A DNA stretch of 64,000 nucleotides from Prorocentrum cordatum (taxonomy: Eukaryota > Sar > Dinophyceae > Prorocentrales > Prorocentraceae): NCBI GenBank assembly GCA_963575745.1, contig CAUYUJ010015305.1, positions 952,991-1,016,990 on the forward strand, read 5' to 3'. The notes under the pieces were generated by a model. The model saw only the letters and a program-made list of their open reading frames with translations, searched no databases and had not been told where the DNA came from. Below, piece by piece: positions 11,355 to 20,423 of this stretch (the first letter of the stretch is position 1; every line of letters starts with the position of its first letter). The position numbers were made by a program, and so were the translations under genes.

Positions 11355-11720
11355 CTTCGCATAGCGGACCTGGACCTTCAACGAGGACCCTATCGTGTCA
11401 TGCGCAATCGGGGACAAAGGGAGTTGCGTACAGTGGAGGAGGAGGTGGCGTATGAGCAGGAGAATGGGCAAGAGGAAAACGAGGATGATCAGGAGGAGGA
11501 CAAAGGACGAACAGCAGCAGCAGGCACCGGAGATGAGGGAGCGGGAGGAGCAGGAGGACCAGGGGAACGTGGAGATGGGGACATGAGAGGGGGCGACAAC
11601 GATGAACAAGGACTCGGAGCTTGAAAAGTGGCCTTCGCTGGGGCGAGAGCGCCATTCTGAACGACGGGAGCAAAGCGCCGATCTGAAAATGAAGCTCACG
11701 CTGCAGCGGGAGCACCATGT
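11355..11720 (+). repeat. Partial upstream copy of the cysteine-gene array spacer
   Basis: The stretch beginning AGCGGACCTGGACCTTCAA matches the spacer found between the cysteine-rich genes (for example 13035-13530), including GTGGCGTATGAGCAGGAG, the Glu-codon-rich block and the segment around ATTCTGAACGACGG. It carries one copy of the internal block and more substitutions than the other spacers. It marks the left edge of the array. Confidence 0.75.
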
Positions 11721-11869
11721 GAAAGACCGGAGACCATCGAATTGTAAAAAACCTTGAGACAAATCAATATCTGAAATCCTGTGTGTAAGCACCTTACGCG
11801 TAGAGGGCCGAACATGTGCTAGACAGAGTCAGGGAAGAGAGGAGAGTAGTATTCATAATGTGTGATTGT

Positions 11870-12332
11870 CCAGGGACGATCGGGTTTCGTTGGACGCCCT
11901 TGCATCCTTCTGCAGACGCCCTTGCATCCTCCTCCTCCTCATCCTCCTCCACTCCCCCCATGCACTGGGAGCGGGTGGGGGACTTCTTGCAAGAGCCTAG
12001 CATCCTGACAAGCGTATACGCCCCGAACGCGCTGGAATGAGGAGCACGTCGGTCTCGGAGGCGGCTAGGGGGTCCTTGGGTCCTTCCTCTCGCCCAGGGC
12101 GCTCCTCGCAACTGGGGCCGAAAAGAAGCTGCGCTCCACGTGAGCCAAGCTCCTTGTCACAGGGCTTTGTACTCGCCCTGGCTTCGGAATCCGACTGCAG
12201 GTGTGCCTCCTCGTTCCCCCCCCCCTCCATTGCAACTCCGGCTCGATCCGCTTTTTTTTGCTCGGGGCGCCAGGGGGGGCCCTCTGCTTGAAGGCATCCG
12301 GTGCGAGGCTTCCCCAAAGGACTCGTGCAGCC
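11870..12332 (+). promoter_or_regulatory. Alternative 5' flank of cysteine gene copy 1
   Basis: Copy 1 is not preceded by the usual full spacer. From about 11870 (ACGATCGGGTTTCGTTGGA) through 12018 (GAACGCGCTGGAATGAG) to the ATG it matches instead a block at 27030-27470. Only the last ~230 bases resemble the other copies. It is presumed to hold the promoter/5' UTR of copy 1. A CGTGCAG lies two bases before the ATG in all copies and could act as a trans-splice acceptor (inference). Confidence 0.5.
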
Positions 12333-12734
12333 ATGGGAGGCGATGGAGACGCGCTCGACAACAACGCCATCATTGTCACCGACGCGTGCTGCTGCATGTA
12401 CGACGGCTGCCTCTTCGGGGATGGGTGCATCGGGTGCATGGCGAGCGAGACGATGTGCTGCCTCGAGATGGAGTTCTGCTGCAAGCAGGGCGCAGAGTCG
12501 CTGTGCTGCGTCTGCTGCGCGATCCGCTGCGTTTCGCCTACCGTGTGCATCAAGTCGCAGGGCCAGATGTGCTGTCTTGCCGGCGCGGCCGCCATCCCGT
12601 GCGACGAGGAGGTGCCTTGCATGGTCGGCACGTGCGGCATCATCTGCTATCCCACGATCGCCATTTGCAAGACGCTGGGCGACATCACGGGGAATTCAGG
12701 TGGGGATGCCCCCCCGGCTGAGCAGGTGGGCTAA
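12333..12734 (+). CDS. Cysteine-rich 133-residue protein, array copy 1
   Basis: Intact ORF from the ATG at 12333 to TAA at 12732-12734. The protein has 23 cysteines in 133 residues, mostly as CC or CCC pairs (ACCCMYDGC, MCCLE, FCCKQ, LCCVCC, MCCLAG) spread over residues 18-114. A short acidic N-terminus and a Gly/Pro-rich tail flank them. There is no signal peptide, so a cytosolic cysteine-rich (possibly metal- or redox-related) role is more likely than secretion; that is inference. It resembles a cysteine-rich family I recall from dinoflagellate transcriptomes, with the motif DEEVPCMVG; not checked. The start is chosen because all five copies align from this ATG and diverge upstream. It is the first member of a 1.4 kb tandem array. 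Confidence 0.85.
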   Translation: MGGDGDALDNNAIIVTDACCCMYDGCLFGDGCIGCMASETMCCLEMEFCCKQGAESLCCVCCAIRCVSPTVCIKSQGQMCCLAGAAAIPCDEEVPCMVGTCGIICYPTIAICKTLGDITGNSGGDAPPAEQVG

Positions 12735-13728
12735 AGGCTCCCCTGTCTCCGTCTCGTGCTGGCGAAGTTACCAGCGTGGCCGCAAAGTCGAGCCGGGCTC
12801 TTGTTTCGAATCCGGCCGTCGCGCAGCAGCAGGTTGGATGCAACAGTTGGGTTTGCGCAAAGCCAGGCGGTGAGGATAGAATGATGGCGTGGAGATTATG
12901 TATGGGAGAGGGGGGCAGAAAAGAGAGAGGATAGGGACACGCCAGGTGCGCCCGCGCCATACCTAACATCCTACCCCGCACGCCCATCTCTTCTCGTTGC
13001 GCTGCTTTTCTCCATCCGCCGACGCGTGGCATAGCGGACCTGGACCTTCAAAGAGGACCATATCGTGGCATTTTCAATCGGAACAAAAAGGGAGTTGCGC
13101 TCAGCGGAATAGGAGGTGGCGTATGAGCAGGAGCATGGGCCAGCAGAAAACGAGGAGGACAAGGAGGAGGACGAGGACGAGCAGCAGCAGCAGGCTCTGG
13201 AGTGGAAGGAGCGGGAGGAGCAGGACCAGGGGAAGGTGGAGATGGGGGAACTCAGGAGGAGGCGTAGGAGGTGGCGTATGAGCAGGAGGATCGGCCAGCG
13301 GAAAACGAGAAAGATAAGGAGGAGGACGAGGACGAACAGCAGTAGCAGGCACTGGAGTGGAAGGAGCGGGAGGAGCAGGAGGACCAGGGGAAGGTGGAGA
13401 AGGGGAACTCAGGAGGGCGACAACGATGAAGAAGGACTCGGATCTTGAAAAGTGGCCCGCGCCGGGCGAGAGCGCCATTCTGAACGACGGAAGCAAAGCG
13501 CCGATTTGAACATGAGGCCCACGCTGCAGCAGGAGCAGCTCGCTCCTTGGGAGCCGTTTCCTTGTGACAAGGCTTTCACTGTACTCGCCCTGGCTGCTGA
13601 ATCCGACTGCAGTGTGCCTCCTCGTTCCCCCTCCATTGCAACTCTGGTTCGAGCCGCTTCTTGTGCTCGTGGCGCCAAGGGCTCTGAAGGCATCCAGTGC
13701 GAGGCTTCCCCAAAGGACTCGTGCAGCC
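12735..13728 (+). repeat. Array spacer 1 with 156-base internal duplication
   Basis: After the stop, a conserved 3' flank (about 290 bases, to ~13024) leads into AGCGGACCTGGACCTTCAA and then a purine-rich block present twice with a period of 156 bases (13111 and 13267). In one frame both blocks read as a Glu/Gln-rich peptide (AYEQE...ALEWKEREEQ). The last 200 bases are the 5' flank of copy 2. The same structure recurs before copies 3 and 4. Confidence 0.75.
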
Positions 13729-14128
13729 ATGGGAGGCGATGGAGACGCGCTCGACAACAACGCCATCATTGTCACGACGCGTGCTGCTGCATGTACGACG
13801 GCTGCCTCTTCGGGGATGGGTGCATCGGGTGCATGGCGAGCGAGACGATGTGCTGCCTCGAGATGGAGTTCTGCTGCAAGCAGGGCGCAGAGTCGCTGTG
13901 CTGCGTCTGCTGCGCGATCCGCTGCGTTTCGCCTACCGTGTGCATCAAGTCGCAGGGCCAGATGTGCTGTCTTGCCGGCGCGGCCGCCATCCCGTGCGAC
14001 GAGGAGGTGCCTTGCATGGTCGGCACGTGCGGCATCATCTGCTATCCCACGATCGCCGTTTGCAAGACGCTGGGCGACATCACGGGGAATTCAGGTGGGG
14101 ATGCCCCCCCGCTGAGCAGGTGGGCTAA
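13729..14128 (+). pseudogene. Cysteine-rich protein, array copy 2, two 1-base deletions
   Basis: Nearly identical to copy 1 but 400 instead of 402 bases. One base is missing near 13775 (GTCACGACG for GTCACCGACG) and one near 14110 (CCCGCTGAG for CCCGGCTGAG). The first shifts the frame after residue ~15, so almost the whole cysteine region is lost in the ATG frame. Everything else is conserved, with a Val codon at 14057-14059 where copies 1, 3 and 4 have Ile. Either a very recent pseudogene or base-calling errors in a homopolymer context; raw reads would decide. Confidence 0.75.
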
Positions 14129-15124
14129 AGGCTCCCCTGTCTCCGTCTCGTGCTGGCGAAGTTACCAGCGTGGCCGCAAAGTCGAGCCGGGCTCTTGTTT
14201 CGAATCGGGCCGTCGCGCAGCAGCAGGTTGGATGCAACAGTTGGGTTTGCGCAAAGCCAGGCGGTGAGGATAGAATGATGGCGTGGAGATCATGTATGGG
14301 AGAGGGGGGCAGAAAAGAGAGAGGATAGGGACACGCCAGGTGCGCCCGCGCCATATCTAACATCCTACCCCGCACGCCCATCTCTTCTCGTTGCGCTGTT
14401 TTCTCCATCCGCCGACGCGTGGCATAGCGGACCTGGACCTTCAAAGAGGACCATATCGTGTCATGCGCAATCGGAACAAAAAGGGAGTTGCGCTCGGCGG
14501 AATAGGAGGTGGCGTATGAGCAGGAGGATGGGCCAGCAGAAAACGAGGAGGACAAGGAGGAGGACGAGGACGAGCAGCAGCAGCAGGCTCTGGAGTGGAA
14601 GGAGCGGGAGGAGCAGGACCAGGGGAAGGTGGAGGTGGGGGAACTCAGGAGGAGGCGTAGGAGGTGGCGTATGAGCAGGAGGATCGGCCAGCGGAAAACG
14701 AGAAAGATAAGGAGGAGGACGAGGACGAACAGCAGCAGCAGGCTCTGGAGTGGAAGGAGCGGGAGGAGCAGGAGGACCAGGGGAAGGTGGAGAAGGGGAA
14801 CTCAGGAGGGCGACAACGATGAAGAAGGACTCGGATCTTGAAAAGTGGCCCGCGCCGGGCGAGAGCGCCATTCTGAACGACGGAAGCAAAGCGCCGATTT
14901 GAACATGAGGCCCACGCTGCAGCAGGAGCAGCTCGCTCCTTGTGAGCCAGTTTCCTTGTGACAAGGCGTTCACTGTACTCGCCCTGGCTGCTGAATCCGA
15001 CTGCAGGTGTGCCTCCTCGTTCCCCCTCCACTGCAACTCTGGTTCGAGCCGCTTCTTGTGCTCGTGGCGCCAAGGGGCTCTGAAGGCATCCGGTGCGAGG
15101 CTTCCCCAAAGGACTCGTGCAGCC
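14129..15124 (+). repeat. Array spacer 2
   Basis: Nearly identical to spacer 1, with the 156-base purine-rich block present twice (from about 14504 and 14660). Copy-to-copy distance is 1396 bases, the same as between copies 1 and 2. Confidence 0.8.
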
Positions 15125-15526
15125 ATGGGAGGCGATGGAGACGCGCTCGACAACAACGCCATCATTGTCACCGACGCGTGCTGCTGCATGTACGACGGCT
15201 GCCTCTTCGGGGATGGGTGCATCGGGTGCATGGCGAGCGAGACGATGTGCTGCCTCGAGATGGAGTTCTGCTGCAAGCAGGGCGCAGAGTCGCTGTGCTG
15301 CGTCTGCTGCGCGATCCGCTGCGTTTCGCCTACCGTGTGCATCAAGTCGCAGGGCCAGATGTGCTGTCTTGCCGGCGCGGCCGCCATCCCGTGCGACGAG
15401 GAGGTGCCTTGCATGGTCGGCACGTGCGGCATCATCTGCTATCCCACGATCGCCATTTGCAAGACGCTGGGCGACATCACGGGGAATTCAGGTGGGGATG
15501 CCCCCCCGGCTGAGCAGGTGGGCTAA
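15125..15526 (+). CDS. Cysteine-rich 133-residue protein, array copy 3
   Basis: Intact ORF of 402 bases, protein identical to copy 1. Near-perfect DNA identity to copies 1 and 4 implies recent amplification or ongoing gene conversion. Many highly expressed dinoflagellate genes are organised as such tandem arrays, which suits the absence of strong promoters and reliance on copy number (established pattern; applied here by inference). Confidence 0.85.
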   Translation: MGGDGDALDNNAIIVTDACCCMYDGCLFGDGCIGCMASETMCCLEMEFCCKQGAESLCCVCCAIRCVSPTVCIKSQGQMCCLAGAAAIPCDEEVPCMVGTCGIICYPTIAICKTLGDITGNSGGDAPPAEQVG

Positions 15527-16527
15527 AGGCTCCCCTGTCTCCGTCTCGTGCTGGCGAAGTTACCAGCGTGGCCGCAAAGTCGAGCCGGGCTCTTGTTTCG
15601 AATCGGGCCGTCGCGCAGCAGCAGGTTGGATGCAACAGTTGGGTTTGCGCAAAGCCAGGCGGTGAGGATAGAATGATGGCGTGGAGATCATGTATGGGAG
15701 AGGGGGGCAGAAAAGAGAGAGAGGATAGGGACACCTCAGGTGCGCCCGCGCCATATCTAACATCCTACCCCGCACGCCCATCTCTTCTCGTTGCGCTGTT
15801 TTTCTCCATCCGCCGACGCGTGGCATAGCGGACCTGGACCTTCAAAGAGGACCATATCGTGTCATGCGCAATCGGAAAAAAAAAGGGGAGTTGCGCTCGG
15901 CGGAATAGGAGGTGGCGTATGAGCAGGAGGATGGGCCAGCAGAAAACGAGGAGGACAAGGAGGAGGACGAGGACGAGCAGCAGCAGCAGGCTCTGGAGTG
16001 GAAGGAGCGGGAGGAGCAGGACCAGGGGAAGGTGGAGGTGGGGGAACTCAGGAGGAGGCGTAGGAGGTGGCGTATGAGCAGGAGGATCGGCCAGCGGAAA
16101 ACGAGAAAGATAAGGAGGAGGACGAGGACGAACAGCAGCAGCAGGCTCTGGAGTGGAAGGAGCGGGAGGAGCAGGAGGACCAGGGGAAGGTGGAGAAGGG
16201 GAACTCAGGAGGGCGACAACGATGAAGAAGGACTCGGATCTTGAAAAGTGGCCCGCGCCGGGCGAGAGCGCCATTCTGAACGACGGAAGCAAAGCGCCGA
16301 TTTGAACATGAGGCCCACGCTGCAGCAGGAGCAGCTCGCTCCTTGTGAGCCAGTTTCCTTGTGACAAGGCGTTCACTGTACTCGCCCTGGCTGCTGAATC
16401 CGACTGCAGGTGTGCCTCCTCGTTCCCCCTCCACTGCAACTCTGGTTCGAGCCGCTTCTTGTGCTCGTGGCGCCAAGGGGCTCTGAAGGCATCCGGTGCG
16501 AGGCTTCCCCAAAGGACTCGTGCAGCC
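15527..16527 (+). repeat. Array spacer 3
   Basis: Same structure as spacers 1 and 2, with a few extra bases (GAGAGAGAG near 15713, poly-A near 15877). Distance from copy 3 to copy 4 is 1403 bases. Confidence 0.8.
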
Positions 16528-16929
16528 ATGGGAGGCGATGGAGACGCGCTCGACAACAACGCCATCATTGTCACCGACGCGTGCTGCTGCATGTACGACG
16601 GCTGCCTCTTCGGGGATGGGTGCATCGGGTGCATGGCGAGCGAGACGATGTGCTGCCTCGAGATGGAGTTCTGCTGCAAGCAGGGCGCAGAGTCGCTGTG
16701 CTGCGTCTGCTGCGCGATCCGCTGCGTTTCGCCTACCGTGTGCATCAAGTCGCAGGGCCAGATGTGCTGTCTTGCCGGCGCGGCCGCCATCCCGTGCGAC
16801 GAGGAGGTGCCTTGCATGGTCGGCACGTGCGGCATCATCTGCTATCCCACGATCGCCATTTGCAAGACGCTGGGCGACATCACGGGGAATTCAGGTGGGG
16901 ATGCCCCCCCGGCTGAGCAGGTGGGCTAA
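16528..16929 (+). CDS. Cysteine-rich 133-residue protein, array copy 4
   Basis: Intact ORF of 402 bases, protein identical to copies 1 and 3. Its 3' flank runs to 17276 and then stops abruptly at GCGCAATCGG. The next base of the unit is found again only at about 25909, so copy 4 is the last one before the insertion that splits the array. Confidence 0.85.
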   Translation: MGGDGDALDNNAIIVTDACCCMYDGCLFGDGCIGCMASETMCCLEMEFCCKQGAESLCCVCCAIRCVSPTVCIKSQGQMCCLAGAAAIPCDEEVPCMVGTCGIICYPTIAICKTLGDITGNSGGDAPPAEQVG

Positions 16930-17369
16930 AGGCTCCCCTGTCTCCGTCTCGTGCTGGCGAAGTTACCAGCGTGGCCGCAAAGTCGAGCCGGGCTCTTGTT
17001 TCGAATCGGGCCGTCGCGCAGCAGCAGGTTGGATGCAACAGTTGGGTTTGCGCAAAGCCAGGCGGTGAGGATAGAATGATGGCGTGGAGATTATGTATGG
17101 GAGAGGGGGGCAGAAAAGAGAGAGGATAGGGACACGCCAGGTGCGCCCGCGCCATATCTAACATCCTACCCCGCGCGCCCATCTCTTCTCGTTGCGCTGT
17201 TTTTCTCCATCCGCCGACGCGTGGCATAGCGGACCTGGACCTTCAAAGAGGACCATATCGTGTCATGCGCAATCGGAGAAACATGATCGACCCACGAACC
17301 CGGAAAGGAATATAGAACTGTAGCACATGGCAGCGTTTTCAAAGACACCTAATTGGGTGACGGGCAAAT

Positions 17370-18120
17370 GCAATGCTGAGTGTATCGATCTTGATGTACC
17401 CTGCCGAGGGCTGTGCTGTGCTGCACCGTGCTGAATTGCGATGCGCCATGCCGCGATTGTGCTCTATAGCGTCATGGATCGAGTCCTCCTGTGCATCCGA
17501 GTCCTGACCGAACTGATCTGGATTTTAAGCTCGAGCTGCCTGAACACATAGTAGCTACCCCAGAGCTGATGGACAGGGGAGCATGTCAGGAGGACGCGCC
17601 GCGAAACGTCCCAAGGGATGCGCCAGGCGACGTGCCAGGGGACATGACATGGGGTCGCACCGCGGGACGTGCCAAGGGGACGCGCTGCGGAACGCGCCAA
17701 TGGATGTGCCACGGGATGTGCCAGGGGACGCGCCACGCGACGTGCCAGGGAGACTCGCCAAGGGACGCGCCACGGAACGTGCCAAGGAACGCGCCAAGTT
17801 GCAATGTTGAGTGTATCGATCTTGATGTACTGTGCCGAAACATGTGCTGTGCTGCGCCGTACTGAATTGCGATGCGCCATGCCGCGATTGTACTCTATAG
17901 CCTCGTGGATCGAGTCCTCCTTTGCATCCGAGTCCTGACCGAACTGATCTCGATCTTAAGCTCGAGCTGCCTGAACACAGAGTAGCTGCCCCAGAGCTAA
18001 TTGACAGGGGGACATGCCAGGAGGACGCGCCGCGGAACGTCTCAAGGGACGCGCCAAGCGACGTGCCAAGGGACGCGCCATGGGGACGCACCGCGGGATG
18101 TGCCAAGGGGACGCGCTACT
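17370..18120. repeat. 431-base direct duplication containing a GGGACGTGCCAA minisatellite
   Basis: A segment beginning GCAATG(C/T)TGAGTGTATC at 17370 recurs at 17801 with about 90% identity. Each copy ends in a degenerate 11-12 base repeat, GGGACG(C/T)GCCAA, of about 17 units at 17585-17800 and about 9 units at 18015-18120. The many apparent ORFs on both strands follow the 12-base periodicity. Confidence 0.75.
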
Positions 18121-18132
18121 GAACGTGCTGGG

Positions 18133-18283
18133 GAAAAGCGTCTCGCTCGAGACATCCGGTCAAAATCCAGAGAAATCCTGGCAAAACAAACGAATTAGCC
18201 GAGACATCCTCGAAAATCCTGCGCGCGGGACGCGGCACGCGCGAGACATCCTCGGAATTCCTGCGAGCGGGACGTGAAAACAC
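18133..18283. repeat. CTCGAGACATCC repeat tract, left part
   Basis: Three or four units of (CTCGA/GCCGA/GCGCGA)GACATCC separated by ~45-55 bases, with CCTGCGCGCGGGACG between units. It continues at 25352 after the retroelement, so the tract was split by insertion. Confidence 0.7.
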
Positions 18284-18347
18284 TGCTTCTGCGCGGCAGG
18301 GGTTTGCTAAGAGTTTTAGGTCTGTCGCCGTAATGTTGCTCAAGCTA
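18284..18347 (+). repeat. Terminal repeat A1 of the tyrosine-recombinase element
   Basis: 64 bases, TG(C/T)TTCTGCG(C/T)GGCA...GCTCAAGCTA. It matches A2 at 25163-25226 at 59 of 64 positions, in the same orientation. Confidence 0.8.
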
Positions 18348-18358
18348 AAAACGCCAGC

Positions 18359-20423
18359 ATGATTGTGGGGAACGCCACGAGCAGTGCGATCGCCGCCTCG
18401 TGTCTGGCGACTGGCGTGCTGCTCCACTCCGCCAATTGGCTTGGCGACGGGTGGTGTTCGGGCGGTTTCGTCAGGGTCATTTGGACGTCCAGTACCACCA
18501 GCACGACCGAGACCAGTGTGACCTGGACGACGGTGGTCGTCGACGCTCCGCTCCCCTGCCCTCCGCCCGAGCCCCTTGAGTGCCCGCGCGGCGGGCCAGA
18601 GAGCTTCCACGTCCTGGGCGACGGCGTGACGGGTTCGACGGTGGAGATCCCCAGCTGGCTGCTCCTGCCGGCGCTGGGCGGCGGTGGGGCCGGGCTTGCC
18701 TGGGGCGCCTGACGCTGCTGTGCGCGGAGGGCGAGCGACCTCCGCCGGAGGCAGCCTCTGGGCGAGGCCCGCCTGCAGATCAAATGATTCACCTGCCGCC
18801 GAGGTCGCTCTTCGAGACGGTCGCTCATCCCACGCCAGGGTCGAGGGGGCTGGTCACGTTCTCGAGCGACCCCAGCTGGGCCCACGAGAGGTTTTTTCTG
18901 TGGCCCGTCCCGCCAGACTCGGACGGCGGCCGCTGGGCCAGCTACGTCTACACGCCTGGGGGCGACTTCCACGTGGAGCACGAGACCGACTACAGCAGCC
19001 CGGCCCTGCTCACAGGGCGGAAGGGCTACCCGGCGGGCGTCCCTCAGGTGGTGGTGTTCAGCCGGGCGCTGGAGCCGGACGAGGTGGCTGAGCTCGTCAA
19101 GAGGGCGCGCGCCGAGGCCGCCGTGATGACGGGGAGTGCGGGGCCCGATTTCAGCGTGCCCGACGCGGTGAACTGAAAGGGGGGCCGGCTGGACTTTCCG
19201 GCCTACTCCCCGTTGCAGGCGCCGCGCCTCAGTGCCTGGGGCCGCTGGCTCCGGGGCAAGCAGGCCATGCCCCTCCCCGTCGGCGACGTCGAAGGCGCGG
19301 GGGCTGCTTTCGTGCCAGCGTCGGAGCCGGGCGGCGGCACCCCCACGCCCTTGCCAGAGGCTGCCGACGGGCATGGCTGGCTGTGCAGCGACCTGGCCTG
19401 TCGGGACGGGGCCTTCGCATTCGGCACCGAGCTGCGTCCTGGCCAGCCGCCGCGCGTCGAGCTGCGTGGGCGCGGCGAGTGCGGCATCGCCACCGACCGC
19501 AGCGGAGGTCATCACCCTGTGAAGTTCGTCGAGCTCCGTCGCGTGGCGGAGTGGCGCGAGGCCAAGCAGCTGGGGGCCTCCCGTCTCCGTGGCGGTGGCG
19601 AGCAGCTCGAGAAGAGGCTGCTCGACGACGGGCCACCTCGGCCGCCCGCGCTGGCGCCCTCCACGGCCCGAGCCGAGGCGGCCGAGGTCGACGACCTCCG
19701 CGCGCGCTGGATCGACGAATTACGACGACGCGGGGGTCAGGCACAAGGAGCGGAAGAGGGTGCTGCAGGAGGCCGCTCAGGAGAGCGCCCAGACTGCTGG
19801 GCTCACAGGGCCCCCAGCGTGCCCCCCCGTCTGCAGGAAGTTCCACAAGCGCGGCGGGGCGCCCAAGGCCTGGTTCGCCGAGTGGGCCCGCGAGGTCGGC
19901 ATCTCGCGCAAGGACCGGGCCTGGCACGAGGTCGAGTGCCTCATCGAGTGTCTCTGGCTGGCCGGCAGCTACGACCAGCTGAACTCGGGGGGGCGTTGCG
20001 GCCCTGGAGGCGGTCGCCCAGCGGCTGCTGCAGCACGCGGGGGCCTGCGCGAAGGGCGCTGACAATCCCATTTGGAGCGCGGCCAAGCACCTCGCCCCCG
20101 AGGAGATGCGCACGTGCGCCGCGCGCCGGGCGAAGGACGAGCTGGAGCTGGAGAGCCTCCGTGTCCGCGCCCGCGCGCCCCGCTCGGGGGCCGCCCAAGG
20201 TGCCGACGCCGCGGCCGCCGCCGCCCTCACAGGGGGCCCCCCCTCGCAGGCGGAGGGGGACCAGGCCGGCGGAGGCAGAGCAGGAGGAGGGAGAGGTAGA
20301 GGCGGCCGCGGGCGAGGCGCGCGGCCGCCGGCCACGCGACGCTGGTCGCCGAGGGCGACGATGGCCCGACCGTCGCCCGCGAACCCCACAGGGCTCGTGC
20401 CTCCCTGCCTCTCCCTCCTCTGA
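18359..20423 (+). pseudogene. ORF1 (gag-like) of the tyrosine-recombinase element
   Basis: Starts at the ATG at 18359 just inside A1. The protein-like sequence changes frame near 18705, meets a TGA at 19174-19176 and continues in the same frame, then shifts near 19715 and again near 19990. Visible parts: a short hydrophobic N-terminus; a Trp/Tyr-rich region around 18880-19100 (FFLWPVPPDSDG, then YTPGGDFHVEHETD); an acidic-basic linker; a conserved-looking block at 19715-19985 containing FHKRGG..WFAEWAREVG and AWHEVECLIECLWL; and a Lys/Arg/Gln-rich C-terminus. From memory this block order matches ORF1 of related dinoflagellate DIRS-like elements, where it is presumed to bind RNA and form particles. 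No zinc knuckle is seen. Confidence 0.55.

Noticed and set aside
10683-11792. 369-codon minus-strand frame
   Set aside because: Spans repeat tracts and the array spacer antisense; its two halves have different character and no protein-like core.
14461-15435. 324-codon minus-strand frame in the cysteine array (and a 357-codon one at 15765-16838)
   Set aside because: Antisense to the conserved cysteine gene and its purine-rich spacer. It repeats with the array but encodes Leu/Ser runs dictated by the opposite strand.
18359-18430. Signal peptide at the start of the element's ORF1
   Set aside because: A hydrophobic N-terminus is present, but secretion makes little sense for a gag-like protein and the frame breaks soon after.
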